Shown: positions 34,253 to 42,994 of the stretch, piece after piece
How the letters are laid out: each line of letters begins with the position of its first letter
How positions within the stretch are numbered: the stretch's first letter is position 1
Source of the DNA: Enterobacter kobei
GTDB lineage: Bacteria; Pseudomonadota; Gammaproteobacteria; Enterobacterales; Enterobacteriaceae
Direction of reading: 5' to 3'
Length of the DNA stretch: 64,000 bases
NCBI RefSeq assembly: GCF_018323985.1
Contig: NZ_AP024590.1
Span: forward strand, 1,054,001-1,118,000
Program-made: the position numbers and the translations under genes
The notes under the pieces: model-generated
The model's database searches: none
What the model was told of the DNA's origin: nothing
What the model saw: only the letters and a program-made list of their open reading frames with translations

Positions 34253-35335
34253 ATGTTTAAGCGTCGTTACGCAGCTCTTTTACCTGTGCTGGTCCTGCTT
34301 TCTGCCTGTAGCAGTAAACCAAAAACCTCTCAGGCGCCCGCCACAGCGGGCACGCCGCCGTCCGGTGGATTCCTGCTGGAGCCGCAGCATAATATGCTCA
34401 ATCCGGCCGGCGATTTTGCCAACAACCCGGCGGCTGAACAGTTCATCGATATGATGGTGAGCAAACACGGTTTTGACCGTCAGCAGCTGCACGAGATCCT
34501 CTCGCAGGCGAAGCGCCTCGATTCCGTGCTGCGTCTGATGGATCGCCAGGCGCCGACCGCCAGCGTACCGACAGGGCCAACCGGCGCCTGGCTGCGCTAT
34601 CGCAAACAGTTCATCACGCCGGATAACGTGCAAAACGGCGTGGCGTTCTGGGATCAGTATGAAGATGCGCTGAATCGCGCGTGGCAGGTGTATGGCGTGC
34701 CGCCGGAAATCATCGTCGGCATTATCGGTGTGGAAACCCGCTGGGGCCGCGTGATGGGTAAAACCCGCATCCTGGATGCGCTGGCAACCCTGTCATTCGC
34801 GTATCCGCGCCGGGCCGCCTATTTCTCCTCTGAGCTGGAAACCTTCCTGTTGATGGCGCGCGATGAAAGCGACGATCCGCTCGATTTGAAAGGTTCTTTT
34901 GCGGGCGCGATGGGCTACGGCCAGTTTATGCCGTCCTCCTATAAAGAGTATGCCGTTGATTTTAATGGCGACGGACACATTAACCTGTGGGATCCGGTGG
35001 ATGCCATCGGCAGTGTGGCAAACTACTTCAAAGAGCATGGCTGGGTGAAAGGCGACCTGGTGGCGGTACCTGCGAATGGCCAGGCACCGGGGCTGGCAAA
35101 CGGCTTCAAAACCAAATACAGCATTGCGCAGCTGGCGGCGGCAGGCTTAACGCCGCAACAATCGCTGGGCGATCATCAGGAAGCGAGTTTGTTGCGTCTG
35201 GATGTCGGCACCGGCTATGAATACTGGTACGGCTTACCTAACTTCTACGCGATCACCCGTTACAACCACAGCACGCACTATGCGATGGCGGTCTGGCAAC
35301 TGGGCCAGACGGTGGCGCTGGCGCGTATTAAGTAA
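34253..35335 (+). CDS. mltB: MltB, membrane-bound lytic transglycosylase B
   Basis: MltB cleaves peptidoglycan glycan strands, forming 1,6-anhydromuramic ends, from the outer membrane. The 360-residue lipoprotein has a signal peptide with lipobox LLSACSS and a lysozyme-like domain with catalytic Glu in GIIGVETRWGRVMGK, followed by GAMGYGQFMPSSY. The frame stays open to 34103, but MFKRRYAALLPVL at 34253 is the lipoprotein start known for E. coli. A strong terminator follows. Confidence 0.96.
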   Translation: MFKRRYAALLPVLVLLSACSSKPKTSQAPATAGTPPSGGFLLEPQHNMLNPAGDFANNPAAEQFIDMMVSKHGFDRQQLHEILSQAKRLDSVLRLMDRQAPTASVPTGPTGAWLRYRKQFITPDNVQNGVAFWDQYEDALNRAWQVYGVPPEIIVGIIGVETRWGRVMGKTRILDALATLSFAYPRRAAYFSSELETFLLMARDESDDPLDLKGSFAGAMGYGQFMPSSYKEYAVDFNGDGHINLWDPVDAIGSVANYFKEHGWVKGDLVAVPANGQAPGLANGFKTKYSIAQLAAAGLTPQQSLGDHQEASLLRLDVGTGYEYWYGLPNFYAITRYNHSTHYAMAVWQLGQTVALARIK

Positions 35336-35342
35336 TCACGAT

Positions 35343-35369
35343 AAAGGCCAGCGCCCGCTGGCCTTTTTT
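35343..35369 (+). terminator. Rho-independent terminator of mltB
   Basis: GGCCAGCG-CC-CGCTGGCC (35346-35363) is followed by six T residues. Confidence 0.9.
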
Positions 35370-35464
35370 CTGAAGCCCCCTCGTAAAATCGACCTCTCGC
35401 CCCCACCTTTGATGAGAAGATGCTATCTTGTCTGCCATGTTTTTATTCACTTACGGGAGTCATG

Positions 35465-35962
35465 ATGACAGACAGTGAATTGATGCATTTGAGCGAGCGC
35501 ATCGGGCAGGCGTTAAACGCGCGCGGGGCGACCGTGACCACGGCGGAATCCTGTACTGGCGGCTGGGTGGCGAAAGTCATCACCGATATTGCCGGCAGCT
35601 CCGCCTGGTTTGAGCGGGGATTTGTCACTTACAGTAATGAGGCAAAATCGCAGATGATCGGCGTTAAACCCGCCACGCTGGAACAGCATGGTGCGGTGAG
35701 CGAGCCGGTGGTGGTTGAGATGGCCATTGGCGCGATCAAAGCCGCCCGCGCAGACTATGCGATTTCCATCAGCGGCATCGCCGGACCGGATGGCGGCACG
35801 GCCTCCAAGCCTGTCGGTACCGTGTGGTTTGGCTTTGCCAGCGCCGCAGGCGAGGGCATCACCCGCTGTGAATGCTTTAGCGGCGACCGCGAAAACGTGC
35901 GGCGTCAGGCCACGGCGTATGCCCTGCAAACGCTATGGCAACAATTTCTACAAAACACTTGA
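35465..35962 (+). CDS. pncC: PncC, nicotinamide mononucleotide deamidase
   Basis: PncC (YgaD) deamidates NMN to NaMN in pyridine nucleotide recycling; it is a CinA C-terminal domain protein. The 165 residues match E. coli, with TTAESCTGGWVAKVITDIAG and the GIAGPDGGT motif. Of two adjacent ATGs (35462, 35465) the second gives the known N-terminus. The stop abuts the recA SOS box. Confidence 0.94.
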   Translation: MTDSELMHLSERIGQALNARGATVTTAESCTGGWVAKVITDIAGSSAWFERGFVTYSNEAKSQMIGVKPATLEQHGAVSEPVVVEMAIGAIKAARADYAISISGIAGPDGGTASKPVGTVWFGFASAAGEGITRCECFSGDRENVRRQATAYALQTLWQQFLQNT

Positions 35963-35986
35963 TACTGTATGAGTATACAGTATAAT
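35959..35986 (+). promoter_or_regulatory. recA promoter and LexA box
   Basis: The palindromic SOS box TACTGTATGAGTATACAGTA (35963-35982) fits CTGT-N8-ACAG. It overlaps a promoter with -35 TTGATA (35959) and -10 TATAAT (35981), 16-bp spacing, upstream of recA. Confidence 0.95.
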
Positions 35987-36051
35987 TGCCGCAACAGTTA
36001 AGAATTCCCGGTTGAGCACCACCTGCTTTACCCGGCATGACAGGAGTAATA

Positions 36052-37116
36052 ATGGCTATCGACGAAAACAAACAGAAAGCGTTGGCGGCAGCACTGGGCC
36101 AGATCGAAAAGCAATTCGGTAAAGGCTCCATCATGCGCCTGGGTGAAGACCGTTCCATGGATGTGGAAACTATCTCCACCGGTTCGCTTTCTTTAGACAT
36201 TGCACTGGGCGCAGGCGGCTTGCCGATGGGCCGTATCGTAGAAATCTACGGGCCGGAATCCTCAGGTAAAACCACCTTAACGCTGCAGGTGATTGCCGCA
36301 GCACAGCGCCAGGGTAAAACCTGTGCGTTTATCGATGCCGAGCATGCGCTGGACCCTGTCTACGCACGTAAGCTGGGTGTGGATATTGATAACCTGCTGT
36401 GTTCTCAGCCGGATACCGGTGAGCAGGCGCTGGAAATCTGTGACGCACTGGCGCGTTCAGGTGCTGTAGACGTGCTGGTGGTTGACTCCGTTGCCGCGCT
36501 GACCCCGAAAGCCGAAATCGAAGGCGAAATCGGTGACTCTCACATGGGCCTCGCGGCACGTATGATGAGCCAGGCAATGCGTAAGCTGGCGGGTAACCTG
36601 AAACAGTCCAACACGCTGCTGATCTTCATCAACCAGATCCGTATGAAAATTGGTGTGATGTTCGGTAACCCGGAAACCACCACCGGCGGTAACGCGCTGA
36701 AATTCTACGCCTCTGTGCGTCTCGACATCCGCCGTATTGGTGCGGTGAAAGAGGGCGATAACGTAGTGGGCAGTGAAACCCGCGTGAAGGTTGTGAAGAA
36801 CAAAATCGCCGCGCCGTTCAAACAGGCTGAATTCCAGATCCTCTACGGCGAAGGGATTAACTTCTACGGCGAGCTGGTTGACCTGGGCGTGAAAGAGAAG
36901 TTCATCGAGAAAGCAGGTGCATGGTACAGCTATAACGGTGAGAAGATTGGTCAGGGTAAAGCGAACGCAACGACCTGGCTGAAAGAGAACCCGGAAACGG
37001 CGAAGGAAATTGAGAAGAAGGTGCGTGACACCCTGCTCAGTAATCCTGATTCCAAGCCTGATTTCACCGTTGATGACAACGATGAACACGCCAAAGAAGG
37101 CAACGAAGATTTCTGA
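36052..37116 (+). CDS. recA: RecA recombinase
   Basis: RecA forms filaments on single-stranded DNA, drives strand exchange and triggers LexA self-cleavage. The 354 residues start MAIDENKQKALAAALGQIEK and contain Walker A GPESSGKTT, the L2-loop FGNPETTTGGNALKF and an acidic tail (DDNDEHAKEGNEDF). The ATG at 36052 follows CAGGAG; the in-frame 36037 ATG adds only MTGVI. Expression is under LexA, and a terminator separates it from recX. Confidence 0.99.
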   Translation: MAIDENKQKALAAALGQIEKQFGKGSIMRLGEDRSMDVETISTGSLSLDIALGAGGLPMGRIVEIYGPESSGKTTLTLQVIAAAQRQGKTCAFIDAEHALDPVYARKLGVDIDNLLCSQPDTGEQALEICDALARSGAVDVLVVDSVAALTPKAEIEGEIGDSHMGLAARMMSQAMRKLAGNLKQSNTLLIFINQIRMKIGVMFGNPETTTGGNALKFYASVRLDIRRIGAVKEGDNVVGSETRVKVVKNKIAAPFKQAEFQILYGEGINFYGELVDLGVKEKFIEKAGAWYSYNGEKIGQGKANATTWLKENPETAKEIEKKVRDTLLSNPDSKPDFTVDDNDEHAKEGNEDF

Positions 37117-37135
37117 TAATCTTATGTAACCGATA

Positions 37136-37161
37136 AAAAGGGCTGCTTATGCAGCCCTTTT
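37136..37161 (+). terminator. recA terminator
   Basis: AAAAGGGCTGC-TTAT-GCAGCCCTTTT is a perfect stem with a T run, between recA and recX. Partial read-through makes recX in E. coli. Confidence 0.9.
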
Positions 37162-37187
37162 GCTATTTCATCCCCAGCAGGAGTGCT

Positions 37188-37694
37188 ATGTCTGATTCTG
37201 ATACTACGCCCCGTCGTTCTGCCTACGCCCGGTTACTGGATCGGGCGATGCGTATCCTCGCCATGCGCGACCACAGCGAACAGGAGTTTCGCCGCAAACT
37301 CACCGCCCCCATTATGACCAAAACCGGCCCGGAACCGGTGGCTGCCAGCGAAGACGATATTAATAACGTCGTCAACTGGTGCTTTGAAAACCGCTACCTT
37401 GATGATGATCGTTTTGCCCGCCAGTTTATTGCCAGCCGGGGCCGCAAAGGTTACGGCCCCTCGCGCATCAGTCAGGAACTCAACCAGAAAGGCATTGGCC
37501 GCGAAGCGGCGCAGGCAGCAATGCGGGAATGCGACATTGACTGGACGGCGATGGCCCGCGAGCAGGCATACCGTAAATATGGCGAGCCGCTGCCCACGGC
37601 CTTTGCCGATAAAGTGAAAGTGCAGCGATTTCTGATGTACCGCGGCTTTATGATGGAAGATATTCAGGCGTTGTGGCGAAATTTTGATGATTGA
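37188..37694 (+). CDS. recX: RecX, RecA inhibitor
   Basis: RecX blocks RecA filament extension. The 168 residues (E. coli 166) are helical three-repeat type, with ARLLDRAMRILAMRDHSEQEF and GYGPSRISQELNQKGI. The ATG at 37188 follows CAGGAG; upstream frame to 37149 passes through the recA terminator. It depends on read-through from recA. Confidence 0.95.
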   Translation: MSDSDTTPRRSAYARLLDRAMRILAMRDHSEQEFRRKLTAPIMTKTGPEPVAASEDDINNVVNWCFENRYLDDDRFARQFIASRGRKGYGPSRISQELNQKGIGREAAQAAMRECDIDWTAMAREQAYRKYGEPLPTAFADKVKVQRFLMYRGFMMEDIQALWRNFDD

Positions 37695-37823
37695 CTGCAT
37701 ACGGGATTTTACTTCGCAGTAAAGAAAACTTATCTTATTCCCACTTTTTCCGGTAGTTGGCGGCGGTCCGTAAGCCGTCAACTGCTGGCTACGATAATAC
37801 GTTAGCTTGATTCCAGGATAATT

Positions 37824-40451
37824 ATGAGCAAGAGCACCGCTGAGATCCGTCAGGCGTTTCTCGATTTTTTCCATAGTAAGGGCCACCAGGTAGTTGCCAG
37901 CAGCTCCCTGGTACCAAATAACGACCCGACTCTGCTGTTTACCAACGCCGGGATGAACCAGTTCAAGGACGTGTTCCTTGGTCTCGACAAGCGTAATTAT
38001 TCCCGCGCGACCACCTCGCAGCGCTGCGTGCGTGCGGGCGGTAAACACAACGACCTGGAAAACGTCGGTTACACCGCACGTCACCATACTTTCTTCGAAA
38101 TGCTGGGTAACTTCAGCTTCGGCGATTACTTTAAACACGAAGCCATTCAGTTCGCATGGGAACTGCTGACCGGTGAAAACTGGTTTGCCCTGCCGAAAGA
38201 GCGTTTGTGGGTGACCGTGTACGCGACTGACGACGAAGCGTACGACATCTGGGAAAAAGAAGTCGGCATTCCGCGCGAACGTATCATCCGCATTGGTGAT
38301 AACAAAGGCGCACCTTACGCTTCTGATAACTTCTGGCAGATGGGTGACACCGGTCCGTGCGGCCCGTGCACCGAGATTTTCTACGATCATGGCGATCACA
38401 TCTGGGGTGGACCTCCGGGCAGCCCGGAAGAAGACGGCGACCGCTACATTGAGATCTGGAACATCGTCTTTATGCAGTTCAATCGCCAGGCCGATGGCAC
38501 CATGGAACCGTTGCCGAAGCCGTCTGTGGATACCGGGATGGGGCTTGAGCGCATCGCCGCGGTACTGCAGCATGTGAATTCTAACTACGATATCGATCTG
38601 TTCAGCAAGCTCATCGCAGCTGTCGCAAACGTAACCGGCGCGACGGATTTGAGCAACAAATCGCTGCGCGTGATTGCCGACCATATTCGCTCCTGTGCCT
38701 TCCTGATTGCGGATGGCGTACTCCCATCGAATGAAAACCGTGGCTACGTGCTGCGCCGCATCATTCGTCGCGCAGTTCGTCACGGCAACATGCTGGGCGC
38801 GAAAGATACCTTCTTCTACAAACTCGTGGGTCCGCTGATCGCGGTAATGGGCGCGGCAGGTGAAGATCTGCAACGCCAGCAGGCGCAGGTTGAGCAGGTA
38901 CTGAAAACCGAAGAAGAGCAGTTCGCGCGTACGCTGGAGCGTGGTCTGGCGCTGCTGGACGAAGAGCTGTCGAAGCTGACCGGCGATACGCTGGACGGTG
39001 AAACGGCCTTCCGTCTGTACGATACCTACGGCTTCCCGGTGGATTTGACCGCCGATGTGTGCCGCGAGCGTAATCTGAAAGTTGACGAAGCGGGCTTCGA
39101 AGCCGCAATGGAAGAGCAGCGCCGTCGCGCGCGTGAATCCAGCGGTTTTGGTGCTGACTACAATGCGATGATCCGCGTTGATGGCAGCACAGAATTCAAA
39201 GGCTACGACAGTCTGGAACTGACGGCGAAAGTGACCGCGCTCTTTGTGGATGGTAAAGCGGTGGATACCCTCGCGGCCGGTCAGGACGCGGTAGTGGTGC
39301 TGGATAAAACGCCTTTCTACGCTGAATCCGGCGGTCAGGTTGGCGATAAGGGCGAGCTGAAAGGTAATGGCTTCACCTTTACCGTAAGCGATACGCAGAA
39401 GTACGGTCAGGCGATTGGTCACCAGGGCAAACTGGCGTCCGGTGTGCTGAACGTGGGCGATGGCGTAAAAGCGGAAGTTGATGAAGCACGCCGCGCACGT
39501 ATCCGTCTGAACCACTCGGCGACGCACCTGATGCACGCTGCACTGCGCGAAGTACTGGGTACGCATGTGGCGCAGAAAGGCTCGCTGGTTAACGATAAGA
39601 TCCTGCGCTTTGACTTCTCGCATTTCGAAGCGATGAAACCGTCCGAAATCCGTGCGGTCGAAGATCTGGTGAATGCGCAAATCCGCCGTAACCTGCCGAT
39701 CGAAACCAATATCATGGAACTTGAAGCCGCGCGCGCGAAGGGCGCAATGGCGCTGTTCGGCGAGAAATATGATGACCACGTGCGCGTGCTGAGCATGGGC
39801 GATTTCTCAACCGAGCTGTGCGGCGGGACTCATGCTTCACGTACCGGTGATATTGGCCTGTTCCGCATTGTGTCTGAATCAGGCACTGCCGCAGGTGTGC
39901 GTCGTATCGAAGCGGTAACCGGCGAAGGCGCGATTGCCAGCCTGCATGCTGAAAGCGACCAGCTACATGACATCGCGCAGTTGCTGAAGGGCGACAGCCA
40001 GAACCTGGGCGAGAAAGTGCGCAGCGTGCTGGATAAAACGCGTCAGCTTGAAAAAGAATTGCAGCACCTGAAAGAACAACAGGCTGCCCTGGAGAGCGCA
40101 AGCTTGTCCGGCAAAGCCGAAGAAATCAATGGCGTGAAGCTGCTGGTGAGTGAGCTGGCTGGCGTTGAGCCGAAGATGCTGCGTACCATGGTCGACGATC
40201 TGAAGAATCAGTTAGGTTCTACTATAATCGTGCTGGCTACGGTTGCAGAGGGTAAGGTTTCTCTGATTGCGGGTGTGTCTAAGGATGTGACCGACCGCGT
40301 GAAAGCAGGGGAACTGGTAGGAATGGTAGCCCAACAAGTGGGGGGCAAAGGGGGCGGTCGACCGGATATGGCGCAAGCCGGCGGTACTGATGCGTCAGCG
40401 CTTCCCGCAGCACTGGCCAGCGTTAAAGGCTGGGTAAGTGCGAAGCTGTAA
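37824..40451 (+). CDS. alaS: AlaS, alanyl-tRNA synthetase
   Basis: AlaS charges tRNA-Ala and edits mischarged Ser/Gly. The 875 residues contain the class II catalytic core from MSKSTAEIRQAFLDFFHSKG, GDTGPCGPCTEIF and the editing-domain zinc motif HSATHLMHAALREVLG with CGGTH. A C-terminal oligomerisation/C-Ala domain ends KGWVSAKL. Length matches E. coli (876). Confidence 0.98.
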   Translation: MSKSTAEIRQAFLDFFHSKGHQVVASSSLVPNNDPTLLFTNAGMNQFKDVFLGLDKRNYSRATTSQRCVRAGGKHNDLENVGYTARHHTFFEMLGNFSFGDYFKHEAIQFAWELLTGENWFALPKERLWVTVYATDDEAYDIWEKEVGIPRERIIRIGDNKGAPYASDNFWQMGDTGPCGPCTEIFYDHGDHIWGGPPGSPEEDGDRYIEIWNIVFMQFNRQADGTMEPLPKPSVDTGMGLERIAAVLQHVNSNYDIDLFSKLIAAVANVTGATDLSNKSLRVIADHIRSCAFLIADGVLPSNENRGYVLRRIIRRAVRHGNMLGAKDTFFYKLVGPLIAVMGAAGEDLQRQQAQVEQVLKTEEEQFARTLERGLALLDEELSKLTGDTLDGETAFRLYDTYGFPVDLTADVCRERNLKVDEAGFEAAMEEQRRRARESSGFGADYNAMIRVDGSTEFKGYDSLELTAKVTALFVDGKAVDTLAAGQDAVVVLDKTPFYAESGGQVGDKGELKGNGFTFTVSDTQKYGQAIGHQGKLASGVLNVGDGVKAEVDEARRARIRLNHSATHLMHAALREVLGTHVAQKGSLVNDKILRFDFSHFEAMKPSEIRAVEDLVNAQIRRNLPIETNIMELEAARAKGAMALFGEKYDDHVRVLSMGDFSTELCGGTHASRTGDIGLFRIVSESGTAAGVRRIEAVTGEGAIASLHAESDQLHDIAQLLKGDSQNLGEKVRSVLDKTRQLEKELQHLKEQQAALESASLSGKAEEINGVKLLVSELAGVEPKMLRTMVDDLKNQLGSTIIVLATVAEGKVSLIAGVSKDVTDRVKAGELVGMVAQQVGGKGGGRPDMAQAGGTDASALPAALASVKGWVSAKL

Positions 40452-40694
40452 ATAACGAAAAAGCGCAGGCAAATGCCATGACTCAGGTTGTGGCATTTTT
40501 GCCACTACGCTTTTGATAACGATAAAGTCAGGTTGAAGTTGTGTAGATCGGCTAAACTTACGTTTAACAGAAAGTAATAGTGCTGATAGCTGTCGCTTCA
40601 GAGGTTTGTCATCACGTACTTTTTTGACGTTATATGATGGATAATGCCGGGATACAGAGAGACCCGACTCTTTTAATCTTTCAAGGAGCAAAGA

Positions 40695-40880
40695 ATGCTG
40701 ATTCTGACTCGTCGAGTTGGTGAGACCCTCATGATTGGGGATGAGGTCACTGTGACTGTTTTAGGCGTTAAGGGCAACCAGGTACGTATTGGGGTCAATG
40801 CTCCTAAAGAAGTGTCTGTTCACCGTGAAGAAATCTACCAGCGTATCCAGGCTGAAAAATCGCAACAGTCCAGCTATTGA
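40695..40880 (+). CDS. csrA: CsrA, RNA-binding global regulator
   Basis: CsrA binds GGA motifs in mRNA leaders to control carbon storage, motility and biofilm genes. The 61-residue sequence starts [18 protein letters not shown] and is essentially E. coli CsrA (Arg44-containing [15 protein letters not shown] is present). An AGGAG ribosome site precedes it. The 243-base leader (40452-40694) contains its promoters but none can be assigned confidently by eye. Confidence 0.98.
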
Positions 40881-41231
40881 TATTATCGCGTCTCGCCTCC
40901 CGGCGAGGCGCGGTTCGTCCCTGCAATACTCCTCCTTTTTCGTGACACTGATATTTCCTTTTCCCTTCGCACGTTCAAATTCTTTCGCTTTTCCTTCTTT
41001 TTTATCGATACAGGTACGTATGACGCCTGCCAGTTTCACCGTCAAAGGCGGATAAAAGCTGCTGATAAAACATCCTTTTTGGGCTTTTTACCGCCTAATT
41101 GCCTGCGAAGTGTGCAATCGATTCAGGGGTGGGAAAAATTGTTTGACTTATAAGTCCCAGAAAGTAATATGTGCGCCACGCAGCGACGATGAGCAGAAAC
41201 AAGTTCTTCGAAGCACTCGCAAGAGGCGTGT
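40881..41231. promoter_or_regulatory. csrA-serV gap with tRNA operon promoter
   Basis: No gene is supported; short frames here have no familiar content. A good promoter is visible at 41143-41170: -35 TTGACT, 16-bp gap, -10 TAATAT, followed by a GC-rich discriminator (GTGCGCC) as in stable-RNA promoters under stringent control. A weak hairpin CGCCTC/GAGGCG at 40894-40910 follows csrA. Confidence 0.65.
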
Positions 41232-41324
41232 GGTGAGGTGGCCGAGAGGCTGAAGGCGCTCCCCTGCTAAGGGAGTATGCGGTCAAAAGCTGCATCCGGG
41301 GTTCGAATCCCCGCCTCACCGCCA
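41232..41324 (+). tRNA. serV: tRNA-Ser (GCU)
   Basis: A 93-base class II tRNA with long variable arm, anticodon GCT in CCCTGCTAAGGG, T-loop GGTTCGAATCC and encoded CCA end. It is first in a five-tRNA array, as serV in E. coli. Confidence 0.97.
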
Positions 41325-41328
41325 TTTT

Positions 41329-41405
41329 GCATCCGTAGCTCAGCTGGATAGAGTACTCGGCTACGAACCGAGCGGTCGGAGGTTCGAATCCTCCCGGATG
41401 CACCA
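41329..41405 (+). tRNA. argV: tRNA-Arg (ACG), copy 1
   Basis: A 77-base tRNA: acceptor GCATCCG/CGGATGC, D-arm AGCTCAGCTGGATAGAG, anticodon ACG in GGCTACGAACC, TTCGAATC loop, encoded CCA. Only four bases separate it from serV. Copies 1-4 are identical; symbols follow E. coli array order loosely. Confidence 0.96.
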
Positions 41406-41467
41406 TCTTCATCAGTGTTGCGGCATGATGAGTGACATTGAGTCAGCAGTACCTTAGTAATTCCGAT

Positions 41468-41544
41468 GCATCCGTAGCTCAGCTGGATAGAGTACTCGGC
41501 TACGAACCGAGCGGTCGGAGGTTCGAATCCTCCCGGATGCACCA
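41468..41544 (+). tRNA. argY: tRNA-Arg (ACG), copy 2
   Basis: Identical to copy 1, 62 bases downstream, with encoded CCA. The spacer contains GTCAGCAGTACCTTAGTAAT, recurring in later spacers. The A34 is expected to be edited to inosine by TadA. Confidence 0.95.
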
Positions 41545-41597
41545 TCTCTTTTGATTGTTTCAGTAACAGTCAAGGCAGTACCTTAGTAATTCCCGAT

Positions 41598-41674
41598 GCA
41601 TCCGTAGCTCAGCTGGATAGAGTACTCGGCTACGAACCGAGCGGTCGGAGGTTCGAATCCTCCCGGATGCACCA
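41598..41674 (+). tRNA. argZ: tRNA-Arg (ACG), copy 3
   Basis: Identical to copies 1 and 2; the preceding 53-base spacer is shorter and has lost the GTGTTGCGGCATGATGAG segment seen in spacers 1 and 3. Confidence 0.95.
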
Positions 41675-41737
41675 TCTTCGTCAGTGTTGCGGCATGATGA
41701 GTGACACTGAATCAGCAGTACCTTAGCAATTCCCGAT

Positions 41738-41814
41738 GCATCCGTAGCTCAGCTGGATAGAGTACTCGGCTACGAACCGAGCGGTCGGAGGTTCGAATCC
41801 TCCCGGATGCACCA
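41738..41814 (+). tRNA. argQ: tRNA-Arg (ACG), copy 4
   Basis: Identical to the other copies and last in the array, 112 bases before yqaB. No clear terminator follows. Confidence 0.95.
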
Positions 41815-41926
41815 TACTTCGTATCCCCTCAGTCTAAAAATTTCCCAATATTCTCCTTGCGCTGCCAGCGACAAAAATCCTTGTTTACGTTACAGTATCC
41901 TTCTGTTATCCGGTTGTGAGAACGCG

Positions 41927-42493
41927 ATGTACGAACGTTACAGTGGACTAATTTTTGATATGGATGGCACCATCCTGGATACGGAACCTACGCACCGTAA
42001 AGCCTGGGACGACGTTCTTGGTCGCTACGGTCTGCGCTATGATTTGCAGGCGATGATTGCCCTTAACGGCTCTCCGACCTGGCGTATCGCGCAGTCTGTT
42101 ATCGAATATAATCAGGCCGATCTTGATCCGCATCTGCTGGCGCAGGAAAAAACCGCTGCTGTGAAGTCTATGCTGCTCGATGGCGTGCGTCCGTTGCCGC
42201 TGGTTGAGGTGGTTAAAGCGTGGCATGACCGTCGTCCGATGTCTGTCGGTACCGGCAGCGAAAGCGCGATTGCCGAAGCATTACTTACCCATCTGGGCCT
42301 GCGGCACTATTTTAGCGCCGTGGTCGCCGCCGATCACGTCACGCATCATAAACCTGCCCCGGACACCTTTTTACGCTGTGCTGAGCTGATGGGCGTCCCG
42401 CCCACCGAGTGCGTGGTGTTTGAAGACGCTGATTTCGGCATTCAGGCTGCACGTGCGGCTGGCATGGACGTTGTGGACGTGCGCGTATTGTGA
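41927..42493 (+). CDS. yqaB: YqaB, fructose-1-phosphate phosphatase of the HAD family
   Basis: YqaB dephosphorylates fructose 1-phosphate and similar sugar phosphates. The 188 residues match E. coli and show HAD motif I (GLIFDMDGTILDTEPTH), motif II (SVGTGSE) and motif IV (VVFEDADFGIQAA). The start at 41927 is the family ATG; the frame runs upstream into the last tRNA. Its stop overlaps the yqaA GTG start. Confidence 0.94.
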   Translation: MYERYSGLIFDMDGTILDTEPTHRKAWDDVLGRYGLRYDLQAMIALNGSPTWRIAQSVIEYNQADLDPHLLAQEKTAAVKSMLLDGVRPLPLVEVVKAWHDRRPMSVGTGSESAIAEALLTHLGLRHYFSAVVAADHVTHHKPAPDTFLRCAELMGVPPTECVVFEDADFGIQAARAAGMDVVDVRVL

Positions 42494-42918
42494 GTGACGG
42501 TCTGTCACTCTTCTCATTGTTTGCCAGCAGTTTTCTCAGCGCCACGTTATTACCGGGCAATTCTGAGGTGCTGCTGGTCGCCTTACTTCTTTCTGGCGTG
42601 AGTCATCCCTGGCTGCTGGTATTAATAGCAACAATGGGTAATAGCCTTGGAGGGCTGACTAACGTTATCCTTGGTCGCTTCTTTCCGCTGCGTAAAACCT
42701 CACGCTGGCAGGAAAAAGCCACAGGTTTTCTCAATCGTTATGGCGCAGCCGCGCTATTATTGAGCTGGATGCCTGTTATTGGTGATTTGCTGTGCCTGCT
42801 GGCGGGATGGATGCGCATCTCGTGGGGGCCAGTTATCTTTTTTTTATGCCTTGGTAAGGCGTTGCGCTATGTTGTTATCGCTTTCGCAACGCTTCAGGGC
42901 ATGACGTGGTGGCACTAA
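42490..42918 (+). CDS. yqaA: YqaA, DedA-like inner-membrane protein
   Basis: YqaA is a small membrane protein of unknown function related to the DedA/SNARE-associated group. The 142 residues start at GTG (42490), overlapping yqaB by 4 bases (GTGA). About four hydrophobic segments and the GNSLGGLTNVILGRFFP motif are visible. It is co-transcribed with yqaB. Confidence 0.92.
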   Translation: MSDGLSLFSLFASSFLSATLLPGNSEVLLVALLLSGVSHPWLLVLIATMGNSLGGLTNVILGRFFPLRKTSRWQEKATGFLNRYGAAALLLSWMPVIGDLLCLLAGWMRISWGPVIFFLCLGKALRYVVIAFATLQGMTWWH

Positions 42919-42994
42919 TTGCATTGCTGGCCTTAAATCGTCAACCATTACAATTATGCTGTGTAGAAATGATTTCGACAGGCGGGAGGTCAAT

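Noticed and set aside
37233..39779. Minus-strand open frame of 848 codons opposite recX and alaS
   Set aside because: It is antisense to two well-recognised essential-type genes and its translation has no recognisable domain. Long shadows are expected from strong codon bias in alaS.
41329..41814. CRISPR array, suggested by regular direct repeats
   Set aside because: The repeats are 77-base tRNA genes with anticodon and CCA ends, and the spacers resemble each other.
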